The notes under the pieces were generated by a model, which saw only the letters and a program-made list of their open reading frames with translations, made no database searches and had not been told where the DNA came from. 27,259 nucleotides of DNA from JBFWML01 sp050251635 (lineage in GTDB: Bacteria; Campylobacterota; Campylobacteria; Campylobacterales; SZUA-545): the NCBI GenBank assembly GCA_050251635.1, contig JBFWML010000030.1, positions 1-27,259 of the forward strand. The letters run 5' to 3'. Both the position numbers and the translations under genes were made by a program. Positions 23,078-27,259 of this stretch are shown here, piece after piece. The stretch's first letter is position 1. The number at the start of each line of letters is the position of its first letter.

Positions 23078-23787
23078 TGATTATTGCCGCCAACCTCAAA
23101 ACCAACCACACCCGCGTCGGCGTCCAGAGCTATCTGGACGCGGTTGAAGGCTTTATGGCACAGGAGAAGGTTGTCGATCGGGCGGTGGTTTTTCCGCCCG
23201 CGACGGCACTGTGCGCTTCGCGCAAAAACATTACCGTCGGTGCGCAAAATGCGTGGCCCGTGGAAAACGGCTCCTTTACCGGCGAGATCGGCTGCGATCA
23301 GCTCGATGAGTTCGGCACCAAGACACTGCTGATCGGCCACAGCGAACGCCGCCACGTCATCGGCGAAGGATTGGAACTCGTTAAGCGCAAGTTCGACTTC
23401 TTCGCCGACAAGGGCTATGAGATTTTTTTCTGCATCGGTGAACCGCTGGAGATTAAAGAGGCGGGCTTTGAGGCGGTGATGAACTATATCCAGCGGCAAA
23501 TCGCCGGAATTGATCTCAGTTACGGCAAACTGGTTTTGGCCTACGAACCGGTCTGGGCGATCGGCACGGGCAAAACCGCCACCACCGAAGATATTCTCAC
23601 CGTCCACGGCGAAATCAAAACCCTCTGCGACAAACCGCTTTTATACGGCGGCAGCGTTAAGGTGGAAAACACCGCCGAGATTTTAAATCTAGCGGGCGTG
23701 GACGGCGTACTGGTCGGCACCACAAGTTGGGAAAGCAAGCGCTTTTGCGATATGCTTTCGGCTTCTAAAAACAGTCACAAGGGTTGA
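23077..23787 (+). CDS. tpiA: Triosephosphate isomerase
   Basis: Interconverts dihydroxyacetone phosphate and glyceraldehyde-3-phosphate. The TIM-barrel catalytic residues are Lys8 (AANLKTN), His88 (GHSERR) and Glu157 (AYEPVWAIGTG). The phosphate-binding LYGGSV and GVLVGTTS lie near the end. At 236 residues it is shorter than the common 250, as is usual for Campylobacter and Helicobacter enzymes. GGAGGGG lies just before the start. Its stop codon is 5 bases before the chosen fabI start. Confidence 0.97.
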   Translation: MIIAANLKTNHTRVGVQSYLDAVEGFMAQEKVVDRAVVFPPATALCASRKNITVGAQNAWPVENGSFTGEIGCDQLDEFGTKTLLIGHSERRHVIGEGLELVKRKFDFFADKGYEIFFCIGEPLEIKEAGFEAVMNYIQRQIAGIDLSYGKLVLAYEPVWAIGTGKTATTEDILTVHGEIKTLCDKPLLYGGSVKVENTAEILNLAGVDGVLVGTTSWESKRFCDMLSASKNSHKG

Positions 23788-23792
23788 TTCGT

Positions 23793-24614
23793 ATGGTTAT
23801 GAAGGGCAAAAAAGGGCTTATTATCGGCATCGCCAACAATAAGTCGATCGCTTACGGTATTGCGCAGTCTATCAAAGAGCAGGGCGGCGAGTTTGCGCTG
23901 ACCTTCCTTAACGAGCAGCTTGAAAAGCGTGTTCGCCCCATTGCCGAAGAGTTCGGCTGCAAGCACGTCTATAAGCTGGATGTGGGCACCCCCGAAGAGA
24001 TCACCGCCGTCGCCGATGCGATCGCCAAGGACTACGGCAAGATCGACTTTGTAGTTCATGCCGTGGCCTTCGCCCCCAAAGAGGCGCTTGACGGCCGTTT
24101 TGTCGATACCACCAAAGAGGCGTTTGATATCGCCATGCGCGTTTCGGTGTTCAGCCTGATTGAGGTCACCCAAAAACTGATGCCCGTTCTGGCCCCCGGC
24201 GCTTCCATTCTGACCCTTTCGTATCTGGGTGCGGAAAAGGTCATCCCCCACTACAACGTCATGGGCGTGGCCAAAGCCGCACTGGAAGCCAGCGTCCGCT
24301 ACATGGCGGCCGATCTCGGCCCCCAAAAGATCCGCGTCAACGCCATTAGCGCAGGCCCCATCCGCACGCTGGCCGCTTCGGGTATCGGCGACTTTAAATT
24401 TATTATGAAGTGGAACGAGGCCAACTCGCCGCTGCAGGACAACGTGACCATCGAGCAAGTGGGCAACAGCGCCATGTACCTGCTTAGCGATCTGGCCAGC
24501 GGCGTCACCGGAGAAATCCACTACGTCGATTGCGGCTACAACATTATGGGTATGGCCGCCATTGAAGAGGTCGAAGGCAAAGCGACCATGGTGTGGGATC
24601 GTTTCAAAAACTAA
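23793..24614 (+). CDS. fabI: Enoyl-[acyl-carrier-protein] reductase FabI
   Basis: The NADH-dependent reductase of the last step in each fatty-acid elongation cycle and the usual triclosan target. It is a short-chain dehydrogenase with an N-terminal GKKGLIIGIANNKSIAYGIA cofactor motif. The catalytic pair is Tyr154-x6-Lys161 (HYNVMGVAK), preceded by the FabI-type SYLGAEK. The C-terminal GEIHYVDCGYNIMG is characteristic. ATG 23793 is chosen because the resulting MVMKGKKG matches the N terminus I remember from Campylobacter FabI. A TTG at 23784 would overlap tpiA. The length of 273 residues is standard. It sits 3' of tpiA, as in Campylobacter. Confidence 0.96.
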   Translation: MVMKGKKGLIIGIANNKSIAYGIAQSIKEQGGEFALTFLNEQLEKRVRPIAEEFGCKHVYKLDVGTPEEITAVADAIAKDYGKIDFVVHAVAFAPKEALDGRFVDTTKEAFDIAMRVSVFSLIEVTQKLMPVLAPGASILTLSYLGAEKVIPHYNVMGVAKAALEASVRYMAADLGPQKIRVNAISAGPIRTLAASGIGDFKFIMKWNEANSPLQDNVTIEQVGNSAMYLLSDLASGVTGEIHYVDCGYNIMGMAAIEEVEGKATMVWDRFKN

Positions 24615-24618
24615 GCCA

Positions 24619-25620
24619 ATGTCCGGGCCGCTCAAACTCCCCCTTTGGATCAAACGCCTGATCGCAAAGGGGCTCTATGCGGCCTTGATGCTTCTGATCA
24701 TTTCGCTGATTAGCTTCACCGTTGTCAATCTTGCTCCCAACAACTTTTTTCCCGGCGGCGATCTCAACCCCAACATCACCCAGGAAGATATCGAGCACCT
24801 CAAAACGGTTTACGGCCTGGATAAAACTCCGGTCGAACGTTATTTGGCATGGCTCGGCGCGATTGTTCAGCTTGACTTCGGCATCTCCTTTACCAGCGGA
24901 AAAACGGTTCAGGAGGAGGTGCTTAGCCGCCTGCCCGTCACCTTGGCCATCAGTCTGATTTCGATGGTGCTTGTTTTTGCAATCTCTTTATACTGGGGCA
25001 TCCGATCGGCCCTGAATCAAGGAAAATGGCGCGATCGGCTCTACAAACAAGCCGCCTTGGTCAGCTACGCGTTTCCCTCCTTTTATTTGGCGCTGCTGCT
25101 GATTTTGGTTTTCTCGGTGTGGCTGGGGTGGTTTCCGATTTCCGGGCTGGAGTCCTCCGCTTCGCAAGAGGGGATAGGGCTTTGGCTTGATAGGGCTTGG
25201 CATCTGTGTTTACCGATCGCCGTTGTGGTCTTTGGCGGTTTTGGCAGTCTGATGCTCTATATCCGGTCGCTCACCATTGAAATTCTTAAAAGCGACTACC
25301 TCTTCTTCGCGCGCGCCCGGGGGCTGGCTCAAGGCACGATCGTTCGCCACTATATCCTGCCCAATCTCTACCCGCCGATTGTCACGATTTTGGGCCTGTC
25401 GCTGCCGGGCATTATCGGCGGTAGCGTAATCCTGGAAAGCATTTTTTCCATCAACGGCATGGGGCTTTTGTTCTACCAAAGCGCGTTAAGCCGTGATTAT
25501 CCCGTCATTATGGGCATCTTGATTATCGGCGCTTTTTTGACGTTGCTGGGCAATATTTTGGCGGATTTGGCGCTGCTCAAACTCAATCCCTACTTCCGCA
25601 TGGGGCATAAACATGATTAA
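24619..25620 (+). CDS. Dipeptide/oligopeptide-type ABC transporter permease (DppB/OppB family)
   Basis: An integral inner-membrane permease of a peptide or nickel importer. It has an N-terminal membrane helix, an OppB-type periplasmic segment (EDIEHLKTVYGLDKTPVERY) and further helices. The cytosolic EAA loop reads ARARGLAQGTIVRHYILPN, followed by GGSVILESIFSINGMGLL. ATG 24619 gives 333 residues and starts 4 bases after the fabI stop. The partner permease, ATPases and binding protein are not in the window. The 3' end overlaps the Nudix gene by 8 bases. The substrate cannot be inferred. Confidence 0.9.
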   Translation: MSGPLKLPLWIKRLIAKGLYAALMLLIISLISFTVVNLAPNNFFPGGDLNPNITQEDIEHLKTVYGLDKTPVERYLAWLGAIVQLDFGISFTSGKTVQEEVLSRLPVTLAISLISMVLVFAISLYWGIRSALNQGKWRDRLYKQAALVSYAFPSFYLALLLILVFSVWLGWFPISGLESSASQEGIGLWLDRAWHLCLPIAVVVFGGFGSLMLYIRSLTIEILKSDYLFFARARGLAQGTIVRHYILPNLYPPIVTILGLSLPGIIGGSVILESIFSINGMGLLFYQSALSRDYPVIMGILIIGAFLTLLGNILADLALLKLNPYFRMGHKHD

Positions 25621-26182
25621 GAACGTCCGCCTTGAACCGCTGTCAAACCCCCGTTTCATTGAGCCGGCCCGGATGTTTTACGAAGAGCACGGGATCGAAA
25701 AAAGCTGGGAGCTGATCCGCGCGCACGACAGTGTCGCCATTTTGCTTTACAACACCGATCGAGAGGCTTTTGTGCTTGTGCGGCAGTTTCGGCCCGCTGT
25801 TTTTCTGGCCAACAACAAGGGGTACAGCTATGAGTTGTGCGCAGGAATTCTGGACAAGGCAAAACCGCTGCACCTGATAGCCCTCGAGGAGATTGAAGAG
25901 GAGACGGGTTATCACGTCACGCCGGAGCGGCTGGAAAAGATCACCTCTTTTTACACTTCGGTCGGCTTTGCGGGGAGTCGTCAAACGCTCTACTATGCAA
26001 CGGTTTCAGATGCCGACAAAAAAGGGCAGGGCGGCGGCGTCGATGTGGAGCATATCGAGGTTATTCATCTGCCCGTCGGCGATGCAAAACGGTTTCTCTT
26101 TGATGAAGCACAGGTCAAAACACCGGGGTTGATGTTTGCTTTTATGTGGTTTTTTGAACGCAACCCGAAACAACCGGGTTAA
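25613..26182 (+). CDS. Nudix hydrolase (NUDT14/ADP-sugar pyrophosphatase-like)
   Basis: Probably hydrolyses a nucleotide sugar such as ADP-ribose or UDP-glucose; the family acts in nucleotide housekeeping. The 189 residues contain SYELCAGILDK followed by LEEIEEETGY. This is a Nudix box in which the usual first Glu is Lys and the Arg of REUxEExGU is Glu, while the metal-binding EExxEEExG core is kept. I recall the same variant in Campylobacterota relatives. The N-terminal RPAVFLANNKGYSYEL and the later FYTSVGFAGSRQTLYYA are also typical of sugar-nucleotide Nudix enzymes. It overlaps the permease gene by 8 bases and ends the long operon. Confidence 0.88.
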   Translation: MIKNVRLEPLSNPRFIEPARMFYEEHGIEKSWELIRAHDSVAILLYNTDREAFVLVRQFRPAVFLANNKGYSYELCAGILDKAKPLHLIALEEIEEETGYHVTPERLEKITSFYTSVGFAGSRQTLYYATVSDADKKGQGGGVDVEHIEVIHLPVGDAKRFLFDEAQVKTPGLMFAFMWFFERNPKQPG

Positions 26183-26235
26183 ACTTTCGGCCAACAGAAC
26201 CGATCTAGCTGAAACCCATAAGGAACATGTGAACC

Positions 26236-26451
26236 ATGTTAAAAGCCAACCTTCAACAGATGATACACAAAGAGCAAAAGCTTATCCTGATTCAGATTGT
26301 CGTATTCACGCTGATCATGGCTATTTTGATCGTTGTAGGCGCACTGGTTTACCACAAGACCTCCATCCACGATCGCGAAGAGGCCATCGAACAAAAGCGC
26401 AGCATCGAAGGCGGTTTCCAAGGCTTGCAAAAAGCCGTTGAGGAGCAGTAA
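26236..26451 (+). CDS. Small single-pass membrane protein, unknown
   Basis: A 71-residue protein that I do not recognise. A basic/amphipathic start (MLKANLQQMIHKEQK) is followed by one long membrane helix (about 17-40, ILIQIVVFTLIMAILIVVGALV). A charged helical C terminus ends in GGFQGLQKAVEEQ. AAGGAA stands about 10 bases before the ATG at 26236. Its TAA overlaps the ATG of the next gene (TAATG), so the two are translationally coupled and probably act together. It has no recognisable partner elsewhere in the window. Confidence 0.7.
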   Translation: MLKANLQQMIHKEQKLILIQIVVFTLIMAILIVVGALVYHKTSIHDREEAIEQKRSIEGGFQGLQKAVEEQ

Positions 26452-26768
26452 TGGAAGCGTTGCGCCAATGGCAGCAACAACGCCGCAATGAAACGCTTGA
26501 GGCGGTTAGCCGCGCCGTTAACGAACTCAAAAGCGAAGGCAAGCCGGTCAACTTCCGATCGGTCTCCGCCCTTTCCGGCCTGACGCGCAAAACCCTCTAC
26601 TCGGTTCCTGAAGCCAAGCTCCTTATCCTAGGTGAACGCAAAGAGGACCCGCAAACCCAGCCCGATCGCCTGATTGCCCGGCAGGCGGCTCAAATATACG
26701 CTCTCGAACAAGAGATTGCGCGGCTTAAAAACAGCCTTTATTTGTTGCGTTCAAAAATCTCTTTTTAA
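26451..26768 (+). CDS. DUF6262-like helix-turn-helix/coiled-coil protein
   Basis: The 105-residue protein resembles the DUF6262 (TnpC-like) family often carried next to Tn554-type transposases. An N-terminal helix (LRQWQQQRRNETLEAVSRAV) is followed by a helix-turn-helix (KPVNFRSVSALSGLTRKTLY). A C-terminal coiled coil comes last (QAAQIYALEQEIARLKNSLY). The match is by pattern from memory. No transposase, terminal repeats or target duplication are visible nearby, and it is coupled to a membrane-protein gene, so it may be a resident regulator rather than a mobile-element part. DNA binding is inferred. Confidence 0.6.
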   Translation: MEALRQWQQQRRNETLEAVSRAVNELKSEGKPVNFRSVSALSGLTRKTLYSVPEAKLLILGERKEDPQTQPDRLIARQAAQIYALEQEIARLKNSLYLLRSKISF

Positions 26769-26813
26769 GCCCCCACTCCCCACAATAGATCACTTTTCTA
26801 CCAAGGAGTGACC

Positions 26814-27227
26814 GTGAGAAACGTTGTTGTCATCGTAGCCGACATGGAACATTTCCGGGCGTTTACGAAAAAAAGCGACCCCGCGGGCCGCGAGGCGCTA
26901 AGCGAGATTACCGCATGCGATCAATTGAGTGCCCACGGCCGATTGAGCGACAAGCTTTCCGACAAGGCCGGCAACTTCAAAGGCTCAAGCGGCGAAGCGC
27001 ACAACCTTGTCTCCGAACTGAAAAAACGCACCATCGAACAGATAGCCCGCGAAATCGAAGCGGTGCTTGGGGCGACGCCCCACGATGAGTGGTGGGCGGC
27101 TTTTCCAAAACCCATTTTCAACCAGATTGTCAATGCCCTGAGCGGTCAGGTTCGCGACACGCTTAAAAAAGAGTGCCATGCCGATCTGAGCAAAACGCCG
27201 GCAGCGGATATTCTCAAACTTTTCTAG
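26814..27227 (+). CDS. Host-attachment-family protein (baeRF-like)
   Basis: It resembles the 'protein required for attachment to host cells' family, which is related to archaeo-eukaryotic release-factor domains; the true function is unknown. The N terminus (VVVIVADMEHFRAF) is the usual first strand. DKLSDKAGNFKGSSGE and the helix ELKKRTIEQIAREIEAVL are followed by PIFNQIVNALSGQVRDTLKK and a conserved end with HADLSKTPAADILKLF. AAGGAG lies 5 bases before the GTG at 26814. A GTG at 26808 would sit inside that ribosome-binding site and is rejected. The length of 137 residues is near the family norm of about 140-150. Confidence 0.78.
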   Translation: MRNVVVIVADMEHFRAFTKKSDPAGREALSEITACDQLSAHGRLSDKLSDKAGNFKGSSGEAHNLVSELKKRTIEQIAREIEAVLGATPHDEWWAAFPKPIFNQIVNALSGQVRDTLKKECHADLSKTPAADILKLF

Positions 27228-27259
27228 ATGGGGCGCACGCAAAGAAAGCGCTCTTGAAG

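Noticed and set aside
26162..26180. Hairpin AACCCG/CGGGTT at the end of the Nudix gene as a terminator
   Set aside because: The stem is only 6 bp with a 7-base loop and is not followed by a T run on either strand. It also overlaps coding sequence and the stop codon.
26451..26768. An insertion sequence or transposon around the DUF6262-like gene
   Set aside because: No transposase, inverted terminal repeats or target-site duplication could be seen on either side.
27228..27259. A short ATG frame after the host-attachment gene
   Set aside because: It reads only a few codons to TGA and has no ribosome-binding site; nothing can be supported in these last bases.

Overview
The window reads as a compact, GC-rich chromosomal segment of a Campylobacterota (Epsilonproteobacteria) bacterium, probably a free-living member rather than Helicobacter or Campylobacter, given the composition. 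The evidence is gene content and order. An HP0268-type small nuclease gene sits between nusA and miaB, rpsO is followed by an Rrf2 regulator and flhA, and the order rsfS / gap-pgk-tpiA-fabI matches my memory of Helicobacter and Campylobacter chromosomes. No database comparison was run. Nearly every base is coding: no gene-free stretch reaches 300 bases, and the longest gaps (about 70 to 150 bases) are promoter regions between divergent genes. I saw no rRNA, tRNA, CRISPR array, insertion sequence or prophage.

Layout. 1-803 (-): the 5' part of a canonical glyceraldehyde-3-phosphate dehydrogenase gene, cut by the window edge. 875-5335 (+): mutS2, dapE and a CNNM/CorC-like membrane protein, tightly packed. 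5332-6450 (-): nusA, whose stop codon overlaps that of the CNNM gene. 6542-12168 (+): a tight operon with a possible 10-codon leader, the HP0268-type nuclease, miaB, a DUF374 acyltransferase, a membrane-anchored TPR-like protein, a tyrosine recombinase and three genes that look like PilM, PilN and PilO. 12110-14148 (-): rpsO with promoter and terminator, then cmoA and tilS, both for tRNA modification. 14283-16951 (+): an Rrf2 Fe-S-type regulator overlapping flhA. 17025-20468 (+): a sodium-pumping oxaloacetate decarboxylase (oadG, oadA, oadB). 20482-20823 (-): rsfS. 20921-26182 (+): a second, divergent GAPDH, pgk, tpiA, fabI, a lone Dpp/Opp-type ABC permease and a Nudix hydrolase. 26236-27227 (+): a small membrane protein, a DUF6262-like helix-turn-helix/coiled-coil protein and a host-attachment-family protein.

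How the genes work together. Most are housekeeping: recombination control, lysine and cell-wall precursor synthesis, transcription elongation, tRNA modification, ribosome maturation, triose-phosphate metabolism, fatty-acid synthesis, flagellar export and sodium-linked C4 metabolism. The least explained part is the PilM/N/O-like trio at 10033-12168, with an unusual acidic insert in the PilM-like protein, read together with a Xer-type recombinase and an acyltransferase. Other points for attention are the two dissimilar GAPDHs, the small-membrane/DUF6262-like pair near the right end, and a marked excess of the palindrome CGATCG.
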